Notes: generated by a model not told the origin, from the sequence alone. A stretch of 64,000 nt of DNA from Lachnospiraceae bacterium (GCA_016286035.1 JAEERY010000075.1:103330-167329), one strand, 5' to 3'; counted from the stretch's first letter, positions 58,401-64,000 are shown. Made by a program: numbers and translations.

Positions 58401-61400
58401 ATTTGTATCTTGAGGCAAGAGCTGATGCTTCCGGATCTTCGCTTGGTGCGAACATAGATGCGATTGCAAAGATTAACACAAACATTAATTCTACAGTTAA
58501 ATTGGATGGTATAACAGTCATTGGTCATGATCTTGCAGAAATAAGATCATCAGCAAAGCCGTCATATAAATCAGCTAATATTTTAGGATATGCCAGCGTT
58601 CAGATTAATGCCGTAGGTGATGCGTATGCAAAGATGGTAGGCAAGATCAGTGCAAGCGCGTTGACAGATCTTGGTAATAATTTTGTCTATCGTGGAGCTA
58701 ATTTGGTTGTTGATTCGGATGCTTTTGATACTAGCAGAATTCGTGTATCTTTATATAAAGGTGGATTTATATATAAGCATTCAGACAATGATCTTAAGAA
58801 AAATTCTTCATCAGATGTAATAATTGGAGAGTTGAATCTTTATCTAGGAGATGCAGCGGGTGGCATATACATTGATATTTCAGAGTATAACGGCAAAACT
58901 CTTGTTAGAGAGGTGGGCGTACGAGATCCAGATCCAAGCATTTACTATTCGGTTAATGATGGTGGCGTAATACTGAGTAATATCACAAATAATAAGCTTG
59001 GAATAGCAACAATCAATAAGGTAACATGGGATGATCTTAATAAATGTCATATTTATGATCAGACTATGATACCTTCAGTAACTATTACAAATTCAACAGC
59101 TAAAAATGTAATAGTTAAGAATATCACTATGCAGAATAGTGGATTTATTAAACCACTTGTATCTGGAAGAAGATATGATTCTTCAGTTGAGTTGTTATAT
59201 CCTGTTATAAGCATCATCAATAAATATAATGGAGAGATTCCAAAAGACGGAAAAGATGGTTCAGTTAGAATTGAAGGATTCATTGCAAATCCGAACGGTA
59301 AATTAGAGGTAATTTGGGAAGGTACAATACACGGAACCCTTACTGCTATAGATACAGTTACTAATGTATCAGCAGGAATGTCAGTTTCACCGGTTTGGGT
59401 ACATGAATTAATAGTAGATGGTGCAAAGAGTATCGGTACAAAGGATCAGAGTTTAAATGCTGAGGTATTTGCTGGAAGGATGATCGTTGGTGAAACAACC
59501 GAGCCTACACAGGAAAATGGCAGAGTATCTGTTAACGCGATTGGAGATATCTACATTAATGTTACTCCTGCTAACCTGGTAATAACAGATGATACTGATA
59601 AACCGAAGAAGACTTTCAATAAGAGTCTTTATGTGGAAAACATGACATCATCTGAAGGCAATGTCAACTTTATAGTTGCTGTTCCGATAGAAGTTCGCAT
59701 GATAGATGGTTCAACAACTGTTACGATGCCTACACCGGGACAGTTAGAGTACTTAACTGATGCATCAAAGATCAATATTGCGAATGAAGTCAATATAGCT
59801 AATTCTTATACTTTAGATGGCCGAACATTGCTTGAGCATTATTTGGTAGGATATGATTCTGTTACTGGTTTGTACATATACAGATTACCTAATGATACTG
59901 TATTCTATATGGATAATTATGGTAATGTATCAAGTATTACAGAAAACTACAGTGAAGTATTAAAGAACAAGATTGTTACAAAAGATGAGAATGATGAGGA
60001 TGTAATAACATATGAGTATATACCTGCTGTTCTATCCAATACAATGGCGGTAGCAGACTATAAGTTTATCAAGAATAATGGTATAGTTACTGAAATTGTT
60101 ATCGATGGTGGTCTGTCCATTGATTTGAAATCAGGAGAACTGTCAATCGATCCAGGTTACTCATATGAAATCCTATTGTCTGCAATCTCAGGAGAATGGT
60201 TCTGGAATCTGGGTTTGTTTAACGGCACGGGAAGCCAATATATCAAGATTAAAGTAACTAAGGTTGCTGAGGTCACGGAAGATGGGAAGACAGTTGAGGA
60301 GGCTCAGGATCGTGATGTTACCTTGTCTTATATGTATAAGATTGGAAATCTTATATACTATGGAGTAGGAGGTATAACAACATTTGATTCTGTAGTAAAT
60401 AAAGCGACTTCAAATAGAGAGCTTAGTTACATAATTGTATATGATACAAAGGGTACTGAAAAAGATGATGAACGGTATGATGATACCATATATGCTTATG
60501 CTCTTGTAAATGTTGGAACTTTAGAAGGTGACCTGAACAGAGACAAATTGCATACTGAGCATATTTTAGATGGTACAGTTAATAAAAACGGGAACACTTA
60601 TTATGAAATTCAGCATAAGTGGACGAAGGCAGCATTATGGTTTGACAGATATAATGATCCTACTTACTTGCCTCAAATGGTTACAACTACAACCGAAAAC
60701 ATACATAAGTTTACCAACTTCTTAAAAACCGATTGCACTGTTAAAATTGTTTTCTCTGACAGAAATACAATTGATAAGATGTACTTCAGGCTTGGTACAG
60801 ATGAAAATGATTTAGATAATTTTAGCGGTTATCATGAGATAGATCTTAAGAAAGACACGTATCTTAAGTACTATCTTGACACTTCAAAGAATAGCTATAT
60901 GAGAAGTAACGCAGATAAATTGTATAAGGCGTTAGCAGATAGGTACTGGGATGCAAGTTATGTTGATTCTGTTGTTAAGAGTTACGAAGACGGTGATAAG
61001 ACATACAATGCGAAAGGTGATTATTTCTACTTTGCAGAGTTAACAGGTTATAGAAAGGTTAAAACCGAGTATTATGATACGGATACCTTTAAATTGATGA
61101 GGTATTCTGCAACTGTTAGATTTATAGAGATGTTGCCTGTTGACATTACAATTTCGGGTGAGAGTTATTCATCATATATTAAGTATTCGTACACTGATCA
61201 AAATGGAACTATCTATACGTTTTATGAAAGCGATGATGGAAAATTCTACGATTCAGAGGATTTAGACACCAGACAGGAACTCATATTAAAAGAAGATGAG
61301 GAGGATGTAATTGTAAATAATGCCATATTAAAGAGAGTTTATCTTGTAAATGGAAATACAAGGTTTGCGATAAACAATAATGAAGTTTGGTTTTATTCGA

Positions 61401-64000
61401 ATTCTGAGGCATTATACAGAATAAATGGAAAGAATTATTATAAACTTGACAGTCATCCTGAATCAGACTTGTTTGTTGAACATGCAGATAATTCCAATGA
61501 ATACAAACTTGCAAGGCTTAAATTGGAATGGGAAACATTAGATATTGGATCATCTCATAGAATACCTCAGGTTACACTTTCTTACACGGAAAAGGTAAAA
61601 GATGATAAAGGTAATGAGACTACTCATGTTTATAAAGCAGTTGAATTAAAAAATATCAATGATTATGAAAAGGATATTGTATTTAAGGAGGGTAATGCTA
61701 CCAGAACGATACGTGTAAAGAAAGCAGGCACTTCATACTCAGGTACGCTTAACGGAAATCCTGTTACTATATCTACAGGCTCAGCCAATGATAAAGTTAA
61801 CGATGGTTATAAGTATTTAATGACGGACATAGCGACGACTTATATGGAATTGGAATATAGAGAGCGGGCAGTTGATGAGGATGGGAATGATATTACTCTA
61901 AAATATCAAGCGGTGATAGTTTTTAATGATCCTGAAAGTTATAGTGAAGATGTAGTCTTTACTGAAAGCGTTAAAGGAGTGTTGAAAAAGACGATACATG
62001 TTAGCGCTAAAGATGTTAACTATATTCACTATGATGACAAAAATCAGCCAATGCCTAATGACAAAATTGATCCGAGTAAACCTACATTACATATTATGTA
62101 TGAGACTAGGTGGAATAATTCAATCAGATTTAATCTGGAAAATTCAACTGAGAACATCTTATTTAAGAATGAAACATTAAAAGATGGCGTTGAGTACAGC
62201 ATCTGGAGATATATTGAGGGAACTGATTCTTATGAAGCTATTCCGGGTTATCTGTTAATGAAGGGCGCTGAAGATAACACGGTTGATTTATATGATTTAT
62301 CCGAGGTCATAAAACATGCGGATTCTGCTTCCTATACAACAGAGAGTGAAAATGTCAAGAAGCCTAATAAGAAATTCTATTTGGTATACAAGGAACAGCC
62401 TGATACTTTATATGGAAATGGAACCGAAAAGATATTTAAGGATAGTTGTGAGAGTAAAAGCATAATTGTAACTGATAATTCAGGTAAAACCACTCCAGTT
62501 CTCAGATTTGGTGGCATCAATTCCCTTGGAGACAAAGACGGTAATAAACCTGATGGTGCAACCAATGCTACACAATCAAATGCTATGCTTAAAGGAGATA
62601 TGAAGGGTATTCTTATTCGTGAGATTAAGATTCCGTCAAGTGGATTGTTGGCTTCAAGCGATGGTTATAGACTTACAGATGTTCTTTATCTTACAAAGAG
62701 TGGTCTTGTTCTCAATATAAAACAGGATTACAAAGATGATGTTGTATTTGCAGCAAAGTATGATGGCAGTAAGTACGAATCATATAATATCAAGGCATCT
62801 GATTTGGGAACAGTTGGTTATGAGAGAGCAAGCACGAATCCTCATACAAATATAACTTTTGTTGGTGGTCAGAATTACTTCCTTGAAATTCTTACTGAAT
62901 CTATAGCAAAAGATATAGCTGGTAATTACTACTATTATGAGATTAATAAAAACACTGGTATAATTACTACTACAAAAGCCAAAGAGCATAAGGATGGCCA
63001 AGTAGAAGACGTAGGATATTATTACATTATCGACAAAGATAATAATAATAAGATATCTAAGGTTACCGTTTATGGTATAGCTAAAGATAAGAATGATGCT
63101 ACAAAACTCATAAGAACGGATTATCTTATTGCAACTTATGAGAAGGAAACAGATAAGAAGAGTGAGTCATATGGTAAAGATCTTTATGTATTTAGACTGG
63201 GTGATAGTGGCTTGACTGTAAAATCTGATGGAAGTGTTCAGCTTAGTAAAGGGTTCAAACCATCACAGACCATAATAACGATCGATGATATCAATGTTAA
63301 TAAGGATCCGGTTGAAGTGGTCGATGTGCTTATAGGCTATATTGCAGCTGAGAGCCAGAACAAGGATGTTACTATCGATGTAAAGGGCTACTATACAAGC
63401 CTGATCGATGCAGATACTCCTATGGGTAAGCCTGAAGATACAGATGTCAGAACAAATGGCGGTAGCGTTATCATCAAGATGACAGGATATGGAACTATAG
63501 GTACTCCGACAGATCTGCTTGATGTAGACACAAATGGAGGTACTTATATACCATATGCTCAGAACAATGCGAGTGTTTATGATGTCGATACATTTATCGA
63601 GTCACATGAGGAATTAGTACTTGCTGATAAGGTTTTGGTAAATGGAGCTAAAGTAGTTATCCTCTGTGATGACAATGTTATCGGTAAGGAACTGACAATC
63701 AAAGCCAATGCTGGTAAAAATGGTGAGATGCTTATCGACGCCGGCAAGGATGTAAGATTTACTAAGGTGACCATCAATTCAGGCCTTTTGGATGTAAATG
63801 CAGGTGAAAACGTAAGCATTACGAAGCTGAAGTCAACAACAGGTCTTGTGGATGTAGTTGCAGACGGAAATGCACACTTTGAGACTGTTGATGCAACATC
63901 AAGTACAGTAAATGTTACAACACTTGGAAGCACAGACTTTGATAAGATGACAACAACTTCAAGTGTGGTAGATATCAAGGCACTCGATGATATCAGATTC
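40448..64000 (+). CDS. Giant secreted repeat adhesin-like protein (3' end outside window, at least 7851 codons)
   Basis: One frame stays open from 40448 to the window end with no stop. The start ATG has AAGGGG six bases upstream. Domains in order: signal peptide (about 1-54, ending PAYA); an acidic, Thr-rich stretch; a beta region with RTX-like GAGDDT turns (334-411); beta repeats; InlB-B-like repeats with MPEYDVTIVATF-type ends (about 910-1860 and again near 2800-3060); Gly/Ala/Val repeat units of 50-70 residues with NxAYI and DVxVxA patterns (about 1860-5600); a helical insert (2343-2680); Gly/Ser and Gln linkers; and a Tyr/Asp/Lys-rich section from about 5820 to 7600. It resembles the LktA-type filamentous adhesin class. 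A cell-wall anchor would be beyond the window. Confidence 0.93.
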   Translation, partial: MLSRDYFEKQSSADEMKLTKGIRTSKRRFRMAMGLGALLVSVAILHTGFIPAYAEEAEDVAEETITIEQPEGSASVVEVIKDQGGTETNTLTTSTDPVVEHVNDMPSITVTETFSQDPHTDPGLTPDSISVTLTDGGDAVAPECMADAFEKSSGHTDPKITKVETPADTEAGTPATTTWTKVTVTESENAIQKAIDDALSRITDKSIKSITITVADGEYNGDLTISSDKVDASKLNDDFTLYILSEGSYAAADETTNIIDKETINASAGTGANVNGAIIISNINTILAGLYFSKGRTIDVTGTDKNEITVFGTKGNDNISLNIKGDVRAKVDSGAGDDTVGFVQASGKINANIETGAGEDYVSASSASTVDGQNGSLNINTAAGDDVIQIDTSLANAIGSVNISAGAGDDTLDLIGILADTNDRISKNADQITLFNDSTKKILIKGIPSIETFTDSLENKKTQNITSLSASGIQSFTNYRYTGSFDDVLNANWTTANLFLTKLIIEGDGKDVKIGNLNVPRANLVIKAKELTISGKITALDIKINAIDTDDLYKLDTTEFEQMTGVTVGEEGELSGSFMDFYSKAVVTVKDGAELIAKMGSISIEATTRQTHDLLDLFGQTGIDDDLNFLNIKVCESGINLKGKLDASRNIILKAAATVMIDVSNDMLASLFIPLAFGLAVSDVHIDIESANLKSGGDIAADATSDINVKGEASTGKLPVAIALSIGVSDTHVKVTGDSVLNAGGNVDLNADLKLQTEASSKKGDMEGTSGGFIAVEIGVTDSYVKVTDNTNITAGKDVSLNSNGSITGVATATSAGDGEAADSVDGQTNKIKGLLTSVRDALMENVGAKIRAMLNGTVEQFGGKAHAIKVDNTQNGTVTAPSSANNYEFFSEDAFADGVTYYTYDKSKRIYTPVVAGAAKDSKTAYYTKAEPVKIAVNGNEGYVPDTVKIRYLAKGAAQYTETTLTAAADGSYSFEMPEYDVTIVATFKKGTAQNTNALDDPGFDGVGDLFNEATSSAVTDESDKRQTVDSTADDAVTIKIDLSDDPSAEAGTSAYGLTDDKVFEADKTYYTKDAEGKYKSASVTEGDDVTENTYYERNGAILTQVKQADLGKEILVTVNPVEGYALKVGSLTATYKFLYKETSGAFDSAKKYFLKEEDGNFTECKGLTAFETGKTYYENLSSGQAVTIKDQINKNDLGEYVLTVPYGVYGVITLNAAFAPVTKNGVANSEADPETPAVNNASSSQAAGALAVAVNVADNHAYIDTKGIVKAGGSVNVNANASATSNAKADGAGIDPAAGAAEDPATTTPGPGQSMNTAAQTVIPYTVHIADSNGDALELVKTESDIAAGVYVFKITSLRSTANADGRVTFKYTDKADNQVKTGQAVYDAEKGRYKVDLGAVAIKDGTNVDICLSPAAGGVVIKGEYIVPYIVMIDGTSNGSVTKASGQAGSATFAFKFNPATGYKLDETVPTTQTPGATTDPAGTYIIYTKAGTAAQGTNPATADQVVYVALNKDAKGNYFINPSTLAGIKAGSVVRIHANFIENTHTIVNAILKNGEAQALTDANTTTDAANGTVTTQLTNVGRIVITGTATPKTGDAVSVKVTSDAASNFASVSLSYKKKLAAGATETAEPIAITLDAEGNGTFKMPDFDIELIADFISKSHTIVIDAASQTLLTVSQTNCVPDDVITVALSDTAVTGGKKLNELNVKFKHDGMLDADDLPSANITKNADGTYSIKIPRVLYHQGANVNLKDAELTFTIIGSFADKAIAVACDNAVNGTFKTDSDKYDKGDVVTISLTPSSGFKIKNGSVKLAITSGTTTTYVNATGTGTEYKATLPTTIADGATVKVQAMFTPGVQKGTGTGAGGKSSFSIGAGIAVNVLNLDNLAYIENASITSNGISVNANTSALNADTVSTAGNSAGDIGIGGAISVAVISGETKAYIANTVKTINLGDASKDESGDIAVTALTNSKINTKADAAGNKRGTKAGIGAGIGVAVTGIDTLAYIEDGVNFSDNSLAGGVTITTETTETQTLESTAGSAGGISVTPVVAVMVAGAATESTLGSGSRINSNGEILLSATSALSRQVGANATATGESVAVGGAFGISVLNDTTKSRLRRSVTGSSVKVDAKGKNSMKSTVRAGANGTTGSSGTNAGGNAGAANSNGGSSGNGGTSGGSDSSDTDGESDKQADGFLGGAGRIAGSVNTSNTSPQTMGTARGQRTSSSTTEGTITVAAGLALNIQSIVTGAYVDDGLLIVATGKDTVNDDDTITRDGIVEVQSLALNDSTVIANGSASQGKVGVGVAVAINIVNYTNEAIFGDSLAAGNHFLVHAGLIDIPAEAAAAESVNATLGTDEKWLTTIIKKAVKSVVDEIGDAIGLSDLLDSATISQFIADTATQFVNDLLNGTGLQALIASNPYETAKKNFNEYTKFILDTPDRIKKTLIEICGSDPALSNADAEALATAYGNHLLDTLKTSASTALIETLTTNLTSILTPVVGEALTTTGTNGNSAMAEKVKNTLFSGPDSLLYKFANNLIGSLTDDLNKFLASTELLPAGVTLPTDIAGFTTLTGQSISDAFLGTPAKPAQPATATTPATPAQPETKGIFYNMADKIAKDLTEGLVDIDALKTFIKGNMGDQIMANLKKALSNAGKALTNAALDELVGLLDTKEHEPEVNAHKFTTEAIAGASAQKTAVAGSVAIAVINGSTDAIVSDTTSGSDKTITIAKDMVVKAVGNQKEVTTATAAEDSRGKANPNVNAGANNAVQAPGEGTTPDTTTQIEDDVVNFVWGKNGTGKLEVKANPRTTTANDMAYIELSDAMTVKFLPETGYEVEGKKIKLVYTPKAPKGKEKAQEIFITLTADEIKDGIPVQFYKKTFAEAEEGKNQEEDIIRITINGTPYELAKDSKVELRVNFIPTYTVNAVNKKNGANLNIVPADSDIVAESDGTYTDTLTVTYTDPSNNLTSNAGTVKLLNLLSADNGKNLRAAYEDRLVVIVKANAGFELEDLKYIYTPENGTKCEKNLVTKDPSIVDPNGGTAYLFYMPEASVQILATFKKLPTDQQPAQQQPDKTQSGKTIGVGAGFAMTYGDVKVNAGIGKNRVVEAGSLDVEAMSDHRSQTAGVAGTDPLATASSQPKGQQTGTNKDIGLDAAVAITVSNDKVIAYVDNGTVVNIGREEDIQPSADEFASMYILAQQTGKTLTKASSFAAGQKTAVGASVTVNIVHSDVMAKLLGNATVEGKAYIRSLTYNRDNSEAMATAMGADVDKYLNKFADGAAATEDTANKLTSGDYFGGNQGGNNQGGNNQGGNQGSSNNNATTDRVDKTLDQNKDSSTTGQTTRQDAPTSTKVLRTQNAKGESTDQAADGANTGVGEANKNKPDTTQAGSNDKLGNAQSTAEQKFQVAAAVGLNITGHKANTIIEGSLVAGKMVIEALNRGNFKTMGTGIAMSLAKDSNSIAAGVSVSVDKNEANVKISNNLTAKELEEVYNKGIDGNIEVRSDLTQNMDGEYKGLLAAQSLAGAVSGEGKVSIAGAVSVVTDNTKSSVTVADGVEFRGKDISLEANDKSKLAIRAGGVSISKGSKVGVGAAFALIYANSEVLNTIGDNVKVYADTFSAVANRKRVDFSDYENQVGVGRFITSSQDGKIKEEDKGFINLDKNTQTDTYTVDICADTGKVVGLVDALNVLSSTNYYIEAIAGSIMGGGTSGQQSQASVAGSIAMLFFYNKVYATIGDGFVAELKGKDAERITVNGIDTDVIPDAMVLEAINDVNTRIIAGSLSVAPSKAGVGLTVALLVNGDETKSSLGQSGNITMDAADSKRGNYVQAAIEKMETMLVTVAAAISTSSTSKINIGGAINVIVSNNKVDTLIGEGSKITVKDDVSVEAKMDSDMILGSLSAAGGLGGSAIGGTIAVIVDNNIANIKIGDRTELTALEGRMDIIAESKERLINILASASASLASSGVTVAGALGVLVDRAEANIKIGDNAKLKADKDINIAVDTIGQLIEVAVAVSAGLGNAAIGATVVVNVLNRKATINIGNNVVIDSAHGNVLIKAEGADKNIIIGFAAGVSQGNAFAGTIPVLVSNTEISAKIGENSNIHAGDSIGILSGLDAGTYIIAGGVAAGAGSVGVGATIGVAVLENIVNTEVGKGSSLIADAIGNGLVFATQTKALNRYERRHGVAVGAHMKDDTVLAEVSGAASSSVAVGGTVAVLVVANHVTANVRENSTISAGCKKSENSGSGSDDPAPADEADSEAGFFVGASDESLVVEFAGALAASGSVGVGATVVVLVFDKEVKAIVSEGSASRIYAKGDVDVNAESKDNLWLLAVAFGAAGTVGIAGGANTLLFQNQIEAALGTVNRARNVSVTANTEETLVNVAVGVAFGGTVGAAAVAVITYFESETLAHIYDGAKIGSAKNHVTGNVLVSATTSELVTGDAAGAAAGLVGVGGSADIIITDFATKAYTGSNVEIYADGDVTINAEDVYTLVAAVVTVALGGYAGVGVTALVSVSYNTVAALIGTNNTVVGKSVNVIANTKRNIVSVSSTIAGAIGAVGVTLAVVVSGNKLSQDAHDVLYKNKDADGNPHGQSYQAQSDAAFKYNGVDNRKPKMNLTEALEGDGQSVDGTNYSAYGQKDDVKKNKDKAKASEDDTKAVDDDGNNTQDLTDFNNTENGTGTSFNANPVEYTESGKTYSYKDATSAQISTGSHVTATAGDINVTATDVINANMISGGISAGAAGVGVGAAVSVLYSNVLAIVENGAVLNATGDINVTANAGSDPNHDRSKDKVTSRKHSNLDTGSVDSKLDNKAKPDTSTIRLISVAAAAGGVGVNINASVLTVFTIAKAHMNGSVTGANNISVNTNVNYGTVITVNVQMAAGSYAVNLSGAATYFEAKSEAAIDGNGDIENVSGSITVHTKGTTDAHVVAVAIAAGSAAANAGVALAINRSTADTFIGKNVNINAPASAINVGHVYSSKAEAEMAQAAAGSMALGAAVVIVVNALKARSYIGSLDANDTVNNSEIKANSVNVSADAEGTSYAMGTGVSAGSLAINGAVVLAFNTIENIAAISKKNVHAGAINVTSSIKGNTEVLIPSLSVGLIAVGACVGYTNSNSKNKAFIGLDGANVSADGDVTVHAGTDKPNYSRALTTVVTGTVGGIVSAAINIAIARNSGENSALITGTANGGKLTASKLDIKALGNGTAYAVIASAVGGEVAVNASVAYAWLSNKQDAGAETNGDIEARSVDIESDQRLKELNQSTNVKVNIGGNEKNSITLPIKFDSMAKAYIFAAGVGKYAVVASGAFAVTNSTSEAKFKAGTVTVGKENSNAADNGKVDIINHAESTANAQVGNLSAGVVAVTMLVAYSYAKGTFNAYADINGGTILGHLNIENTYDTVSKGYINPAEGGFSVKGVDAGVNVIGAVSSTKSSAYMINHADLTVGKDVKVHNTGYAITDAFVKSAVLSLSVASINANILFADSKIKQDAYIKNSANMTVLKGDVDVASVIADDKEGDNKVYGKTSTEIGGMTSGVKLSLLGAEINVIEATSETTNNAYIEGSGTNKMTVTGDVNVNADTKTKVVAESNTGTNVGGLVLGAVHAYSRTADKVYAYINNADITLLSYVDNNWVYGGSLNVKATSNADSLSKVESGATVSVASGTAIDAKAQIGDHHKDENNKVILKKQTVEANINGSEIKADSDINVIADNTGKAESIVAKELTIGLATVEIVYLPTESNYRTHAESLASVLKSLKGKVTVKACDNATAVSVARSSSIGIGLNADYTWGENTVYTDTDVKVTGSIEAYNGIDVIAESNADLDAETEANDGGFITGTSLNASNMLVRNVNVTLDSADIEANYGDINIKANAGAKDKIITKAEINSGGFVAFGTSKANEKIKNSEGNNIEPSITNNAYLVITNGTKITDRFNNVYILSYASTGETKATAYVSAAGLGTRPYAESIVQYNSNAHIISNGSGNVVEGRNVYILSRIDNLYLEARADASGSSLGANIDAIAKINTNINSTVKLDGITVIGHDLAEIRSSAKPSYKSANILGYASVQINAVGDAYAKMVGKISASALTDLGNNFVYRGANLVVDSDAFDTSRIRVSLYKGGFIYKHSDNDLKKNSSSDVIIGELNLYLGDAAGGIYIDISEYNGKTLVREVGVRDPDPSIYYSVNDGGVILSNITNNKLGIATINKVTWDDLNKCHIYDQTMIPSVTITNSTAKNVIVKNITMQNSGFIKPLVSGRRYDSSVELLYPVISIINKYNGEIPKDGKDGSVRIEGFIANPNGKLEVIWEGTIHGTLTAIDTVTNVSAGMSVSPVWVHELIVDGAKSIGTKDQSLNAEVFAGRMIVGETTEPTQENGRVSVNAIGDIYINVTPANLVITDDTDKPKKTFNKSLYVENMTSSEGNVNFIVAVPIEVRMIDGSTTVTMPTPGQLEYLTDASKINIANEVNIANSYTLDGRTLLEHYLVGYDSVTGLYIYRLPNDTVFYMDNYGNVSSITENYSEVLKNKIVTKDENDEDVITYEYIPAVLSNTMAVADYKFIKNNGIVTEIVIDGGLSIDLKSGELSIDPGYSYEILLSAISGEWFWNLGLFNGTGSQYIKIKVTKVAEVTEDGKTVEEAQDRDVTLSYMYKIGNLIYYGVGGITTFDSVVNKATSNRELSYIIVYDTKGTEKDDERYDDTIYAYALVNVGTLEGDLNRDKLHTEHILDGTVNKNGNTYYEIQHKWTKAALWFDRYNDPTYLPQMVTTTTENIHKFTNFLKTDCTVKIVFSDRNTIDKMYFRLGTDENDLDNFSGYHEIDLKKDTYLKYYLDTSKNSYMRSNADKLYKALADRYWDASYVDSVVKSYEDGDKTYNAKGDYFYFAELTGYRKVKTEYYDTDTFKLMRYSATVRFIEMLPVDITISGESYSSYIKYSYTDQNGTIYTFYESDDGKFYDSEDLDTRQELILKEDEEDVIVNNAILKRVYLVNGNTRFAINNNEVWFYSNSEALYRINGKNYYKLDSHPESDLFVEHADNSNEYKLARLKLEWETLDIGSSHRIPQVTLSYTEKVKDDKGNETTHVYKAVELKNINDYEKDIVFKEGNATRTIRVKKAGTSYSGTLNGNPVTISTGSANDKVNDGYKYLMTDIATTYMELEYRERAVDEDGNDITLKYQAVIVFNDPESYSEDVVFTESVKGVLKKTIHVSAKDVNYIHYDDKNQPMPNDKIDPSKPTLHIMYETRWNNSIRFNLENSTENILFKNETLKDGVEYSIWRYIEGTDSYEAIPGYLLMKGAEDNTVDLYDLSEVIKHADSASYTTESENVKKPNKKFYLVYKEQPDTLYGNGTEKIFKDSCESKSIIVTDNSGKTTPVLRFGGINSLGDKDGNKPDGATNATQSNAMLKGDMKGILIREIKIPSSGLLASSDGYRLTDVLYLTKSGLVLNIKQDYKDDVVFAAKYDGSKYESYNIKASDLGTVGYERASTNPHTNITFVGGQNYFLEILTESIAKDIAGNYYYYEINKNTGIITTTKAKEHKDGQVEDVGYYYIIDKDNNNKISKVTVYGIAKDKNDATKLIRTDYLIATYEKETDKKSESYGKDLYVFRLGDSGLTVKSDGSVQLSKGFKPSQTIITIDDINVNKDPVEVVDVLIGYIAAESQNKDVTIDVKGYYTSLIDADTPMGKPEDTDVRTNGGSVIIKMTGYGTIGTPTDLLDVDTNGGTYIPYAQNNASVYDVDTFIESHEELVLADKVLVNGAKVVILCDDNVIGKELTIKANAGKNGEMLIDAGKDVRFTKVTINSGLLDVNAGENVSITKLKSTTGLVDVVADGNAHFETVDATSSTVNVTTLGSTDFDKMTTTSSVVDIKALDDIRF
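41441..41680 (+). other. RTX-like GAGDDT repeats in the giant protein
   Basis: Four turns, GAGDDT (334-339), GAGEDY, AAGDDV and GAGDDT (406-411), occur within 80 residues, spaced about 20-27. The GxGxD pattern is the calcium-binding loop of RTX and similar beta-roll proteins. Calcium binding here is inferred. Confidence 0.7.
43240..46020 (+). other. InlB-B-like repeat region in the giant protein
   Basis: Several copies of a 70-90-residue unit end in MP-x-x-DV-x-I-x-A-x-F (for example MPEYDVTIVATFKKG near 43380 and MPDFDIELIADF near 45399), with a preceding GY-type loop (EGYVPDTVKI, EGYALKVGSL, SGFKIKNGSV). This is the divergent InlB B-repeat pattern. YYT-K-D linkers (KTYYTKDAEGKY) separate some units. 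One more block is at 48800-49630. Confidence 0.65.
47475..48500 (+). other. Helical insert in the giant protein
   Basis: A section of about 340 residues (2343-2684) is predicted to be helical, with leucine/alanine-rich stretches (TIIKKAVKSVVDEIGDAIGLSDLLD, ANLKKALSNAGKALTNAALDELVGLLD), unlike the beta-rich flanks. It contains a Pro/Ala/Thr linker (TPAKPAQPATATTPATPAQP). Confidence 0.55.
50333..50389 (+). repeat. 15-bp tandem repeat encoding GGNNQ
   Basis: GGCGGAAACAACCAG-type units at 50333 (shortened), 50345, 50360 and 50375 (variant) encode GGNQ-GGNNQ-GGNNQ-GGNQ, a flexible linker. Copy number may vary by slippage. Confidence 0.85.

Overview
The window looks like a chromosome segment of a low-to-moderate-GC Gram-positive anaerobe of the class Clostridia, most likely a Lachnospiraceae-type gut or rumen bacterium. 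This rests on gene order (infB-rbfA-nrnA-truB; asp23-nusB-xseA-xseB-ispA-dxs-tlyA-nadK-argR-recN), strong AGGAGG-type ribosome sites, sigma-A type promoters, a CD1871A-type CXXC mini-protein and Gram-positive envelope proteins. The genus cannot be settled from sequence reading alone.

1-27070 is mostly core genome on the + strand. It starts inside infB and continues with rbfA, a DHH-family nanoRNase/pAp phosphatase and truB, all nearly touching. A Na+/phosphate cotransporter, an NlpC/P60 hydrolase and a LytS-like kinase/response-regulator pair follow as an overlapping set. Next come rpsO and pnp, each with a structured leader and a terminator, then prfC, a secreted transglutaminase-like protein, an organic-peroxide module (glutathione peroxidase plus OhrR) and a DtxR-like regulator. 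A long operon, asp23 to recN and probably glgA, ends at a strong terminator at 27031-27070.

27071-38947 is an accessory, catabolic and regulatory stretch. It holds an orphan protein, two AraC-type regulators, two cupins, a methyltransferase, a YbaK-type deacylase, an orphan CobI-like methylase, a shortened GH32 sucrase overlapping a metallo-hydrolase gene, a TlpA / 47-aa CXXC protein / NapH-like ferredoxin trio, a GH27 alpha-galactosidase, a lipoprotein and an MFS transporter. A 16-bp motif (TATAAT followed by AGGAAGAAAC) recurs before several of these genes.

38948-64000 is the most unusual part. A 378-bp AT-rich regulatory region carries three TTCGTGCAC-based repeats. It is followed by a secreted TPR protein and then one uninterrupted reading frame of at least 7851 codons that runs off the end of the window. 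This giant secreted protein has a signal peptide, RTX-like GAGDDT turns, InlB-B-like repeats, dozens of Gly/Ala/Val-rich repeat units of the kind seen in giant filamentous adhesins such as the fusobacterial LktA type, a helical insert, low-complexity linkers and a compositionally different, Tyr/Asp/Lys-rich section near 57.9-63.25 kb. The TPR gene and the giant gene probably form one secreted-surface-protein locus. No CRISPR array, tRNA, rRNA, insertion sequence or phage gene was seen.
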